NCBI RefSeq assembly: GCF_008831285.2
Contig: NC_045138.2
Coordinates: 25,145,934-25,205,933 of the forward strand
Reading direction: 5' to 3'
Origin: Nymphaea colorata
Lineage: Eukaryota; Streptophyta; Magnoliopsida; Nymphaeales; Nymphaeaceae
Length of the DNA stretch: 60,000 bases
Shown in pieces: positions 11,260 through 26,426 of the stretch (position 1 is the stretch's first letter; the number at the start of each line of letters is the position of its first letter). Both the position numbers and the translations under genes were made by a program. The notes under the pieces are model-generated. The model worked only from the letters and a program-made list of their open reading frames with translations, had not been told where the DNA came from and did no database searches.

Positions 11260-11740
11260 CCAACCTCGGTCTGTTTAAATTTATTTCAAATTCGGGTAGC
11301 GTAAGGTTTTGAGATGAGAGCTTTGTCAAACCCCGGTCGAATATACATGGATGATATCAGATTCAACTTAGAGATGCCAATATATCTGAAATGTCTGATT
11401 GGATCGTTCTAAGATATAAATATGGAAAAAAAATTAGTATCTGATTAAAAATTGGATCGGATTCGGATTTAAGAAATGACATTCGATCGGGTTCGAATTT
11501 GGATATACATAAATATCTAATCAGATTTAAACTGACACTCAGATCGGATTTAGTTTTAAATAAATGTTTTATATCTAAGTCTCTTAAATTGAAAATTTGG
11601 ATTCAGATTCTGATTGAATTCGGATTACTAGATCAAATTTTGGATTCTGATTCGAATTTATGTATGACATATTTTTGTTTGTATTCGAATATGAACTTGT
11701 GAATATCCAAAAAAGTGGAATCCAGTTAAAGGTATATGCA
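11260..11740. repeat. Degenerate dispersed repeat, GATGTCAAT family, copy 2
   Basis: This is a dense run of ATCGGATT/TCGGATTTGGATAT words, with GAATATCCAAAAAAGTGGA near its end that parallels the end of the copy at 7554-7860. The open frame inside (11499-11702) reads as repeated Asp-Ser and is a by-product of the repeat. Confidence 0.5.
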
Positions 11741-12440
11741 GTTCTAGTCTGATACATTGATATCTCTGGAACTGCATACCAAACCTAAATCTGATTAACA
11801 ATCGGATCTCGATTTCCTTACCAGGTCCGAGTTCCTAGATTTAAAATCAGATTGACAGTTAGATATACTAAATTCCCTTTACACCTAAGTTTCGCTTGCA
11901 TAAGTAACTTTGTAGCATTAATTTTTAGAGAAAGAAAATCATCCAACTGATTTAGAAATGCAGTTTGGTGGAGAGGAAGCTAAAAATGTAGATTGAATAG
12001 CTTAGATCAAACATCTACCACATTGTTCTGCAATTTTAGCCCTTTTTATTGTTGTTCCTCTACTAAAGAACTAAAGCATGGATTGGTGGTGGTCGAGATT
12101 CCTTGCTGTAGTAAAGAAGAAAAACGCCCCAGTATGTCCTGGAATGCGGATGTTGGATTTCACTGCTTTGAATTGATTTTGGAAATTTCGGCGTGAACCA
12201 CAATACTCATTCTCTTTAGGTTCTTCTGGTTCCTAGATTCCCCTGTATTGTCATCAAGGAAGAGAGGAGTAGTCGTTTTGCTGCTGCTGTTCAAATTTCA
12301 CATTTCACAAAGAAACAAAGAAAGATTGTGGAAACCTGAAAACTTTTTGTTGGTGTGGAATAAATCCAATATGTGTAACGTTTAGGCTAAGGCTCGAGAA
12401 GATTCAGTATCAAATTCCTCAAAATCCAAGCGTATTAGAT
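11741..12440. other. Intergenic DNA
   Basis: I see no gene or bounded repeat between the degenerate repeat and the solo LTR. Confidence 0.4.
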
Positions 12441-12445
12441 GGCAA

Positions 12446-12703
12446 TGTTAAATGGTAGGGAGAGGGAAAGAGTGAACACGGAAAGAGAGAGGGAAAGAGT
12501 CACACGGAAAGAATTCTTCATTCCATGTTAACAAAGCCTTACCCAGCGTAAGGTATTTATACAAAATCAAATGCTTATCTTTTCTATTTACTCGTATATA
12601 CGACAAGATGATAGATATGGCAAGATAGGGAATCACGGCTAAATCTGTTTCCTGAAATCACGATGTTGCTGATTCTTATCCAGAAGTTGTGTAACGTCTA
12701 ACA
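12446..12703 (-). mobile_element. Solo LTR of a retrotransposon, perfect 5-bp target duplication
   Basis: The 258-base unit starts TGTTA and ends TAACA, the canonical TG...CA ends of an LTR. GGCAA lies immediately on both sides (12441-12445 and 12704-12708), a perfect 5-bp duplication. A TATA-like GTATAAATACC on the minus strand (about 12551-12561) gives the orientation. No internal gag-pol sequence is present, so recombination between the two LTRs of a full element most likely left this single copy. The short size suggests a Copia-type or TRIM element, which is inference. Confidence 0.83.
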
Positions 12704-12708
12704 GGCAA

Positions 12709-14154
12709 AAGTGCAGATTTCATTGATCCTCTGTTCTGGGTCTTGGAAGATGCATGGACCATACGTGCAAGTAGATGTCTCTTTTGTGTGTATGCGTGTG
12801 CATCAAGAGAGAGAGAGAGAGTTGGGGATGCAAATAGAAGATATTCATTCCGCAGGTTTTGCAATTTTCATCTGTACCAAATCTGACAGACGATGTATTT
12901 AGCTGATTTGAGTCCAATCTCTTTGCATGCTTGCATGTATGCGTGTCTGTGTATTTATGTGCGTACATATCAAATCCTAATCTTACTTCCTATGTCTAAG
13001 AAAATTACATCCAGACTGGAAATCTTAAGATGCTTACACAGTTCTTTTCCATAAGATGAAAACACATAATGATCAATGGAATTGGCATATTAGGCAGTCT
13101 CGTCACTGTCATGCGGACTGTCGTGTTCAGACCTTATCAAGGTGATGCCAGCAGGGGAACGCCAGACGTTCCATTCCTTGCATTCTCCGGAACGGGAATC
13201 AAATGAGTTTCAATCTGTGCATAGTCGATGCTACAGGTGTCAAAATTTAGAGTTTGTGAGGATTAGCCACGGTCTTTTACCTCTCCCTCAAGATGGTTCA
13301 GGTCTGAGTTTCCCTTGAAACTAGTTCAAGAAAAATGCAGAAACTTGGAAATTGTGGAAGACATGGCACCAATGTTTCTGTTTTTGGTTAACCATTCAAG
13401 TTTAGGTGGATTCCTACAAGATTATGCTGGATTCCTACAAGATTATGCTAAGTGATGTACACGAAATATCAAACTCTTGACCTCCATCACCGGTTCGAAG
13501 CTATTGTCTGTAGAAGGCGCCAGTGAGCTGCATAGACGTGGAATGTGCTCGTGTAGAAGAACGATGCCTCGTTTCAGGAATGATTTCTTACAAGTAGTTT
13601 TCCACTTCACTTACATGACTAAGGTGAAGGCCATGACGAATTACAGAAAAACTCATTGTTTACGTGGAAGTGGGAAAACAGCAAAAAATGAAATTTTAGA
13701 CAGAAAGACAAGGGCGTTCACCAAGTTATAGCTAAAACAACACTTTATGCACAGCTGTAAAATTCAATCAAGTGGAGCCAACACAAACGCGGTATTTGCT
13801 ATCATCAGCAAATTTGAGCATTTTATAAGGTCAAGCATCAATGGGAGCTGCAGGCTATGCTCTGTTCTTGTTCTGTCGGTGATGAGACTAAGACTACTGG
13901 AGTAGAATATGATTAAAAAAATGAAGGGAGCATGGGCAGACTCCCAACTGCATTTGCAGTAATTTCTTAAAGCAAGAAATTTTCTGGGTTAACGGACAGG
14001 CGAGGATGGTTGTAAGCTTCTCTTCTTCTCACTTGCCAGTCTATAAAAAGAAATAAAAGGTCTGCTGCAGAACTCAGTTTTATGTGTTGTTCGCATAGTG
14101 TACAGAGGATACGTTTGCCTTTTTGTTTCAAGACTCCCTTGATAATATTACGAG

Positions 14155-14157
<3 letters not shown>
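12709..14157. other. Intergenic DNA with a 21-bp tandem duplication
   Basis: At 13408-13428 and 13429-13449 the 21-base unit that begins GGATTCCTACAAG is repeated exactly. A short GA run lies near 12808-12821. I can support no gene here. Confidence 0.6.

Positions 14158-14192
<35 letters not shown>
14158..14192. repeat. Microsatellite (CT)n
   Basis: About 17 CT units lie just beyond the 3' end of the CASP-like gene, roughly 120 bases from its stop codon, and may fall in or near its 3' UTR. Confidence 0.9.
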
Positions 14193-14195
<3 letters not shown>

Positions 14196-14312
14196 ACTTT
14201 TGTTGTTGAACATCAATAAGTAGTGAAGTTTAAAATCAACATTAGACATTTCTACATGTAAAAAAAAACTATTGATTTCAGTAATCAACTCATCTACCTA
14301 CAGTAGAAATGT

Positions 14313-15713
14313 TTACATGTTCTCATCTGCCACTTCTTTTGGAGCTTCAAACTTACTAAAAACTCTATAGGCTGAAGCTCCAGATAGGACAATAAAACAC
14401 AACAATGACATAAAATGGAAAAGCAAAGACACCTTTGCTTTACCACAGAACTCCCCATAGCTATCACAGGCAGTGCTCCATGAAACAACTCTGTCACCTT
14501 TATAAGCTAAGTACAAGACCTCCATCGCTGCAGATCCTGAAGTGGTCATCAGATATGCTATAATCTGGAAGCATTGTACCCATACAAAAAATTGATTAAA
14601 CATCAAAGGAAAAAGAAAAATAAATTGTTACGTCAAACAGAATAATTTAACGACTAATTAGGCAGGTAACTTTGACTAATCATGTGCCACAGAATGTGCT
14701 AAATTTTATGGTTCCAAAAGCACATAAACTTCAGGCATATAATAGCTGAACGGAGACCTACTGTGTGATGATGCTCAAAAGGAACAAGATGAGAGGTCTA
14801 TTGGTGTAATACCAGAAATCCAAAGAACATGCTTGTGGGCAATTATCGGGTACGTGTGAACAACCAATTAACAAACATTGCCGCACTGATGAATTAGCAA
14901 AAAAACAGTGAGAAATGAAAACCTGGTCCAACGTAAAGAGGACCCAATTTTTCGCTGAACTCCTATGACACGACAGTGGCACTGCAACAAGTGTATATCC
15001 GATTGCCATGGCATTTATGATGATCATGTACCTGGAGTAAGAAGGTCGAAGTCAGTTGACGTCACACAAGAAAAAGTTTTCACAATCACAGCCTTTAGCA
15101 CATTATTTCCTCCTCGTCCACATCTCTATGAACTACCGATTTGTAAGCATTCATCTGATCGAATTTGACAGAAAACTAGACCTAATTGGGGCCACTGCCT
15201 TCTATCATGGCAGATTCGTGTGCTTATGAACCCACTACTGGGACATTAATCTCCAATTGATTATCTATCCGGCATTTGCTCATATTGGGGAGGTGTTAGC
15301 TGTATATGATTATACAGATTGAATCACACTCCCAATACTGTGAGATAGTGGCCGTGGTTTCACACATTTAGTCTGTGAAACACAGCCTACATTGCGCCGC
15401 TATGACTGCCGCTTAAGCTGTAAGAGAAACAGCTAAAATGGTTGTATAGAATGGTCTGCAGAAATATACGTTTTCTTGAAGGCAAAGATGAAATATACAT
15501 TTCCTTGAAGGCAAAGACAGTTGCTACTTACTCCAGCCCGGACAAGGTGTCGTATTTTAGCTCGCCATAGATGTTAACCTGCTTGTTGCTCACCATTAGC
15601 CATAGAGAAGCAGTGCAGAGAGGAAAAACCAGGAGTCTGATGCAAAACTCGATTAGTTTCAGGTTCAAAAATGACATCAGAATCATGGGGGTATCTTCCA
15701 TGGTGGTTTTCAT
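14313..15713 (-). CDS. CASP-like four-transmembrane protein, subfamily 2D-like
   Basis: There are three exons, 15713-15532, 15031-14923 and 14564-14313, in good phase, coding for 180 residues. CASP-like proteins are plasma-membrane proteins related to the Casparian-strip scaffold proteins and usually have about 150-220 residues. Four hydrophobic segments lie near residues 21-41, 62-80, 89-116 and 141-165. The conserved Arg of the first (R26) and Asp of the third (D96) are both present, as is the family pattern of [19 protein letters not shown] between segments three and four. That pattern and the short N-terminus fit subfamily 2D best from memory, and a database comparison would settle it. 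A second ATG at residue 5 (15701) sits in a stronger context (ACCACCATGG) and may be the true start. Expression cannot be judged. The molecular role of most CASP-like proteins is unknown. The only nearby gene is unrelated. Confidence 0.92.
15461..15518. repeat. Imperfect 29-bp tandem duplication in CASP-like intron 1
   Basis: GAAATATACGTTTTCTTGAA... and GAAATATACATTTCCTTGAA... follow each other with three or four differences. The second copy ends 13 bases before the 5' splice site of exon 1 (read on the minus strand). Confidence 0.7.
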
Positions 15714-18983
<3,270 letters not shown>

Positions 18984-21900
18984 TCAGAAAACTGCACTCC
19001 ACATTGTACTCTCACCTTCGCCACATCGTTGATGAACGTCCTTCATTCTATCGGCAGAGTTGCATATGCCACTGCATCTCCAGTCAAATGACGCAACACA
19101 GATATTTCCAGCTTGAGCTTTCCACTCACAATCTGCAACAAAAACCAGCAAAAGTTACTAGTAATTAACACGTATATTTCTAGCTTGAGATTTGCGCTCA
19201 ACAAAGTTGCTTGTAACTTGTGAATAGCTGAACCATCCAATGTCACAATGCAAATGACAGAAGCCATGATTTATATAAGACTCAAAGGCAAGTTGGGCAC
19301 ATGCTGAGGTAGTAAAATCCAGCGAGGAAAAGTGCTATTCCAACATCCAAACAGTGTATACCTTAAAGAGCTTATGAACCAAAAGAATCCAGCTAAAAGG
19401 ATAGCAAGGCCCTATGGATTGGTTAGTGTGATCATATTCACCAACGACAAAATAGAGTAAACAAAGGATGATGACAAACTGTGAGCATATTTTTGTGGAA
19501 GAGTTAGGAAGGACAAAAAATATGGCAAAATTGTTGTGACAATTAATTCTCATTTCACATAAGACTACTAGAAGAGAGCATGTGAACTCCAGGACCATCA
19601 AGGTAGGTTAGTAATAATGTGATGTATGCTCCACATTGAATAAAAAGATCTGCAGCAAAAGAAATATTTGAAGTGGTTAAGTTGAACAGGCAGTTCTGAC
19701 TGCCACTAAAAGAATCCCTTGATTAACTTGCAAAATGATATATGCCAATTCACTTGAAAACCAGCAGGTGCTATTGCCCATGCTGGACAATCAAGTAAGA
19801 ATGAAGTCAATTAGTTACAAGAAGGAACTTACCAGGTGGAGTACCACAACACAGCCTGCGATCGTCGATGTGTTCTACATCTAATCCTATAAACCAAGAA
19901 CCCAGCGAAACATCCTCATTTGCATATTTGTGCAGTACATGCCTGAAATTCAGATGTTGCAATTACTGTGTTAAAAGCATGATACCACAAAAGATGTAGC
20001 ATACAGTGATTGCTCACTTACTGATTAATTGATATATATGTGGCCAGGTCCTTTGAAATCGCATACAGTTGACCAGTTGCATGCCTGAAATATTTGTTAC
20101 CCTCCTCACCAAATTTCCAGTACTCAGGCTCATGGTATCTGACACCTCTGATAATACCAATTTCAAATAAGACACTTAAACAAAGCCTTATAGCAGACAA
20201 CTGCCATCCCATAAACTGAACATAACTTACTTCTGTGCAAGGACAGGGCCAGACTTCATACACCCTATATAAACTCGAGGCTTTGATCTGTGAGTAGCCA
20301 ATGTTGTTCCTAGTGTTGCTGCACCAATATCAAAACACATGGGTCAACATATTGAACACATAAGGCATGTGACATAAGAGTATGAAGTAAGTCCTTACCT
20401 ATGTTCACATGGACATCATCATCAACCTTGATGTAGAAATCTGCATCCCACCTTGCAACAGCAGTAGCAAAGTATGTCTTTGTCTTTGCAGAGAGTTCAA
20501 GATATCCTTCAACATGGTCCTATGCATCAGAAAGGTGCATCAGAATGTCCTCATAAATAGATATGGTATCCACTGTACCAAAAGCTCTAAGAAAGAGTAG
20601 ATGTGATAATTAAAGACAAAAATGTGGATCAAACTATTACAAGGGCCAGAAGATACAAGTACTGATATCCTGCAAAAATAGGTAACTGGAAGGGAGAAAA
20701 GGCAAAACATTCCAGAACACCAGAATTCTCAAACCGAAGTCACCAAATCTGCATTTTGCAGCAATATAATGTGTGTCTGTGTGTGCATGTGTGTGAAAGA
20801 GAGAGCAAGAGAGAGAGAGATACCAGCCTGAGGAAATCCCCATGTTTACTGTCTTCAGCCTCAATGGCTTTATCCAAAATGCCACCAGGTGTAGCACTGC
20901 ATACAACAAATACATTTCCAGTTGTAAATGTTTTAATTCATGAAACAGATAAAAACCTGCCAAAAAGTGCATAATTGCGAAGATGTAAATTGTAAAGTAA
21001 GCCTGTCGCCAATACAGTTAAAGTATCAAGCTTAAAAGCAACTAACCACCTAACAAATAGACTAATCTAAACACTTTTGTGAACCTGACAGCTTAAAAGC
21101 TATACCAAGAACTTGAAGATGAACATATCCATCATTTTCAAAAATTAACTCGATAATTTTAGACAGGCTCTAGGCTTGTAGCAGGCTAGCAGCTACTTTC
21201 CCAAGACCAAGTAGACCCACATTCATGCTGACATATAACGACAAGGAACAAATACCTCTTACACATTGTAAAATTCAACTTTAACCACCAAAATGAGGAT
21301 AATTACAAAATGACAAGGCAACCTATATAAGTTAGTTGTGATAGCATGCTTGATTGTGGAATATCATGCAAGAATTTCATGATTAATGGTCCAAATATAT
21401 GACCACTCTCGGAGAAAAGTACCAATATGAACCACAATAAGATTGAACTGAAAAAGGAAAACAGTTGCAAAGTCTCGGCTCATAAAGAAATTTACAGAAT
21501 AAGATAAAGAGCGACAGATAAATAGGTAAACAAATATAAACTATCTCATATCTAAAAGCTTAAGTATATGAATTGATCACCTATGACCAATCACAAAGCG
21601 CATGATGATGCCTTTCTCTTCCTCAAGCTTCTTTCTCTTTTCACCTGATTTTACCACATTCAACACACCGGTTCCATTGAGTTAGACGACAAGTGACCAC
21701 TACTGCCCAAAAGAGAATAATTTACTAAGCTACCAACCTTGTGGCATCCAGGTAGCTCTAACTGAATCTCTTCGTTTACGGCTACTGAAGGCAGTATTTA
21801 TTCCAACAACCATTAGATATTGTCTTTTTCCACTTGTCTGTGCAACCTTTGGGTTTTCGGAAATAGGAGAACCATTGAGTATTGACTCATGTGCTGCCCT

Positions 21901-23932
21901 TGCAGCTGCCAATTCCATCTCCAAATTTGAAATTGTCTTGTCCAAGGTTCTGCAATAATCACATTTTATGTGAAATTTGAAGTATGCTCACTGTTAAAGA
22001 CAAAAGAGAGGCCTCAAGTATTCCACATGATGTTCAATTATATGAAAGGACTTGCTTAACTTACTGGATAGCATGATGAGTCTTTGAAACTTCCCCAAGG
22101 ATATCTTTTGGGTCTCCCTTCTCCTGTCTCTGATGAAAGGGTATCAATAGAAGTTGCATATTGTTAAATATTGAAAAATGTATTTGAAAAGACTGAAATT
22201 GGGAGCAGAAAATTCAATAACATTCTGAACAAACCAACCAACACAGACCATAAGGAGAATTGACAACATGAAAGTAAGAAGGAGCTGCTTACAGCTTGAT
22301 GGTCACACCCTTCCGAAACCAATTTAAGCTTTTCCTCAACCGTGGTCACCCTAATGTCTTTTGCTTCAGGTACAGTCCACATCCTATTGCACATTGTGTG
22401 AAAAAGAAAATTAGTAAATAAGACTCCTTTCAATGATCTCCTCCTTCTCTTAAATGCTTATCCTTTATGAGAATATAAGTATTACTTGCATGATGACTCT
22501 GTTTCCGTCCATTAACACAAGGCTCCAACAGAACATTACAATCAGAAAATCATGGATATGAGAATACATGAAAGAAAAAGCAAGATCAAATAAGGTATTT
22601 AGCCCCTTCGTTCAGTCAAACTGTGGAGAGAGTTGAAAAACGTCAAGTAAAAACTATGGTTTAAAAAAAATGGAAGGGCCAAAAGGCGTTTCCCAACATC
22701 TGAAAGAAGAAAGAAACAAAAAAAAGGATGAACCTTAATGCAAATTTACAGAAGAATGCCCATATGCAGCAACATCTCCAGGACATGAAAACATCTCCCA
22801 TGAGATGGCCGAAAAGAAGAAGCCTTCTAGAATGACAATGAGTTCAAAATCATCATCGGATTTCCACCAAGGACATCACATCAAGATACTTGACTATCTC
22901 TTCACGTCATCCACATGAATTCTCTTAATATTCCAGTTCGCTAATTGGTTGAGTGGGACATCGCAGTAAACAAATGCTAAACTAACAGAAATTTAGTCAG
23001 TGAAAGTTCTGCTGACGAATTGAGATCTGCAATGCACTTTCACTACGAAAAGATAGATTGGGAAATCAAACTCTAACTCCAGAGTAAGTAAATGATGAAT
23101 AATTTAATTTCCAGTTGCCTGACTCGACCAATGCACATCAGTGGATTTGCAACAGATGAAAACGCTCCGTACGTCCTAATAATTTCTCATTATGTTTAAT
23201 ATCCTACCCAACGATTCACCAAGTTTCTCGTCAAAATGAACAATCATGTGCCACGATTGATTCGCATAATGAATTTTTGGCGTTTAATCATCTAAAGAAG
23301 TTCGGCAATCACTTGCTACACACCTTTCAATATGCACACAGAACCAAGATGAGCTTTGCGATGGGCTTAGAAAGAGAGGGAAAAAAAACCAAAGAACTAA
23401 AGAGTAGCAAAGTGCCAGATCTAGTCTGCTAAAGGGGCGATAGTCTCATTAAGGATTTGAGGAGTGAAAAGATCGGACTTATCTTTAATCTATCCAACAC
23501 TAAAAGACTCTATTTGCACCGAAACTTTAGCAAATGAAGATCAAGCGACTCTCAGAAGATTAGTACGAAATCTAGGTCAACCACATATCTGTTTCAAGAA
23601 AATAAGATCAAAGTTCAAAGACGCCATCTAATATTTCCCACCAGCTAACCGACAAACCTAGAGCTTAAAAAGAAACATTAGCAAACACAGAACGGAAACC
23701 CGAACCATACTGAAGATCAATGAAAGCCGCAACCAAAATTCATGTAAAGAAAATAATGGTGGTATAACAAAAGGGAATATTGAAGAAAAAAAAAATGATA
23801 AGAAGGGAAGACTTGCCTGTTGGTAAAGAGCAGTCCAGCACAGAAGCTCGCCAGACAGAGGAAGAGAGTCCATCTTTTCGAGACCACATTCCGGGAGAAG
23901 GATGCTTCAGATCCTCTGCTCTTCCAAGACAT
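18984..23932 (-). CDS. Beta-1,3-galactosyltransferase, GT31 family (DUF4094-type leader)
   Basis: There are eleven exons: 23932-23817, 22383-22293, 22129-22065, 21949-21738, 21644-21581, 20896-20824, 20519-20399, 20318-20231, 20147-20022, 19942-19833 and 19132-18984. They encode 404 residues, about the usual length for plant B3GALT proteins, and every junction keeps frame. It is a type II Golgi membrane protein with a signal anchor at about residues 20-36. Then come the plant leader region (about 39-110), the conserved [10 protein letters not shown] block (about 151-160), the metal/UDP-sugar motif DDD at 240-242 within KVDDDVHVN, and EDV at 328-330 in [11 protein letters not shown]. Conserved cysteines follow near the C-terminus. 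Members of this clade add beta-1,3-galactose to glycans, and some act on arabinogalactan proteins. The exact acceptor here is unknown. Intron 1 (23816-22384) begins with GC, not GT: AACAG|GCAAGT joined to ATAG|GATG restores Asn-Arg-Met. The galactosyltransferase domain looks complete. Confidence 0.95.
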
Positions 23933-26398
23933 CCTATCTCCTTCTTCTTCCCCTAATCCTCATTAAACAGCTTGACCCAAACAAATTCTCCTCTCTATTT
24001 TTCAAAGGAAGCACCCACTGCAATTGGGATATGGGGAATGAGGATCTGGCGTTCCCCAAGATCCACCACTAGCAATAATTCGCGTTTGTGCCAACGGCGG
24101 CAAGCAACCGGAAAGTAACGATGATGATAGAGAGAGCTTAGCCTTTCTATTCTTGGATGTCTTTTCCCCTTTGTTTTCCGGAACAAGAATGGGGAAAATA
24201 ATTAAGGGGAAAGATTAAAGGTAGATGGGGAATTGGGCAAATGTTCAGGTGTCCCCACCACCAAAGAAGAGAGTGAAAAAACCAAAAAGGAAGAAAAGGG
24301 CACAGAGGCGAATGCTCAAGGAGATGGTCTGCAGATTTTGGGGGTGCAAAACGACGGACTCTTGGTCGCTCGGCTTCTGATAGAGCTCCACCGCGACGAC
24401 GACCAAGCGAAGAGAGTACGACAGATGGGCGAGGAAAGCCACCCACCAACTAGGCCTCCAACCTCCTATAATGACTCTATCGTCCCCTCTCCGGCGCCGA
24501 TTCAAATCCTTATATATTAAATCAATCTCTATTTTTGAAACTGGTTCGGCTCTGTAGCTGATGACTTCCTAAAAGAAGATAAATCAGATTAAGCGTATCT
24601 ACGGCAATATTTATCTCCTGAGAAGGTACATGGTGAACACCGTCCAAAACATTTTTATCTAATGTGTATTCTGGGGAAAATAAATGGCAAAAAGTGCGTC
24701 TCTGGTTTGGCCCAAATACAAACATGTCCTATCTACTATTTTTTTTTTTTTTTAATGAGCTGACATGGGACACAGTAAAATTGGATCCTAAGCAACCCAT
24801 TTTTAATTCATTCAAATACAGTCGGTTCCACCTACCGTCCACAAGTTTGTAAGTTTTACCATTTGCTTTACTGTCCCTTTGTTTACCATATTAATTCGCT
24901 GCATGTCTCATATTAGATTATCTGTATGTATCATATATCAATAGGTCCTGACCATTTCAAGAACATACATATATGTATATATATATTCCCATATGGGCGT
25001 CAATTTGAAGGCATTTGGTAACCAAACACAACAATCTTCAAATTCTTTGTAGATCAAAATTGTTCGCCTCCGTTGTATTCCAGGTGACTTTGACAGTACG
25101 TGGATTGGCTGGAAAGCTGAAGGCCTCCTTCTCTGTAGCAGATGAGTATCTTTGTGCAGTAGTTGGAATAACTTTCACCTGATCTTCCTTGTGATGCTTA
25201 CTTCCACCCCATCTTCCTTGTGATGTTTGTTTATTAGGGTTGCTGGTTATAATTGGATGTGAAGATTACTGGACACATCTCTTGTTTAAAAATGTGCCAC
25301 TATAGAATTTAGAACATGCTGACTCGCATTCGCTTCTACGACATGACCCTCATTCAGCTCTTTTCCTTTTTTGTTTACTAAACAAAATCTTCCTCATGTT
25401 CATAGTTTGTATCTACTTCTGGTGGTGCTGGTGAGGATCAAGCCAAAGAAATTAGCTTTCATGAGAATCGAACTAGTCTCCTACCTACCATTGATAGGAC
25501 CAGACATGGAGCATTATATTCTCCTGTTTCACTTACTTTGTCTTTTTTCTCTATTATTTTAGTTTTCTTCTTTTTAATGACCCCCGCAAGTTTCTCGAAT
25601 GGTGTGGCTTCTAGTGACTGGCGGACCGCTACATGGTCATGAGAGTGAGCTCATGGCAATTAACATCGAAACTTTGTCCGAAGCTGGGAAGAAACTGAGT
25701 GGTCAGGAGAGTGACAACCTAACAATATTTGAATATTTGAAGGAGAACAAAGAAACCAGTTATAAGAATTGAAGAAATGCGATCGCCTTCCGGCCAGCTT
25801 AATTTATTGCCAAGACCGCCAACAACTTGGTAAGAAGCATACCTGCTCGTAAAGCAAAGACATGCTTGTAACAAAATGAACAATATGCCAAATTAATCAC
25901 TTGTAAGAACCTGTGTTTAACTCTTTAGCTGTAGCTTTAGAGAGAGAGAGAGAGAGAGAGTATCCTATTTGACTTGTAAATGAATTAGCATGGGTTACAC
26001 AAGTTGATTTTTTAAGTGGATGATTGTCTTAGATCTAGTAGAAAGTCTAGATTTATGGAATTAAGATTACAGATTTATAGTTTGATGTTGGACTTAGCTG
26101 TGGTCAAAATACTAAAAAAGGATCTTATATGTGGATATTATGTGGGACTTGGAGATCTTTAGTTTGATAAATAATGGAGTTTGCATAGATTTGTTGACAC
26201 ATCAAATCTAAAGATGTAATATTATTGATTTCAACACACGCTTATGAATTTGGTAGAGGTCAACTGGAGGCATTAGATGTCTCAAGATTATTATGGAAAT
26301 AACGAGAATTGTTCGGAGATCTTTGCTGTTTGGCCCGTTCCACATTATTGAATATTTCAAATCGCCGCTGTTCGTCGATGGATGTTCAAATTTCAAGT
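23933..26398. other. Upstream region of the galactosyltransferase gene and intergenic DNA
   Basis: The first few hundred bases are probably 5' leader and promoter of the minus-strand gene. A TATATA word at 24513-24518 could be its TATA box, but that would make a leader of about 550 bases. Three overlapping frames at 24147-24520 have no recognisable domain. A GA microsatellite lies at about 25938-25960. I see no further gene. Confidence 0.4.
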
Positions 26399-26426
26399 AG
26401 TTAGCACGTGCTAGCACGTGCTAACT
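26399..26426. other. 28-bp perfect palindrome holding two G-boxes
   Basis: The left half AGTTAGCACGTGCT is the exact reverse complement of the right half AGCACGTGCTAACT, with no spacer. Each half contains CACGTG, the G-box core bound by plant bZIP and bHLH factors. It is several kilobases from any gene found here, so a regulatory role is only a possibility. The perfect symmetry could equally be a DNA-transposon footprint or chance. Confidence 0.8.
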
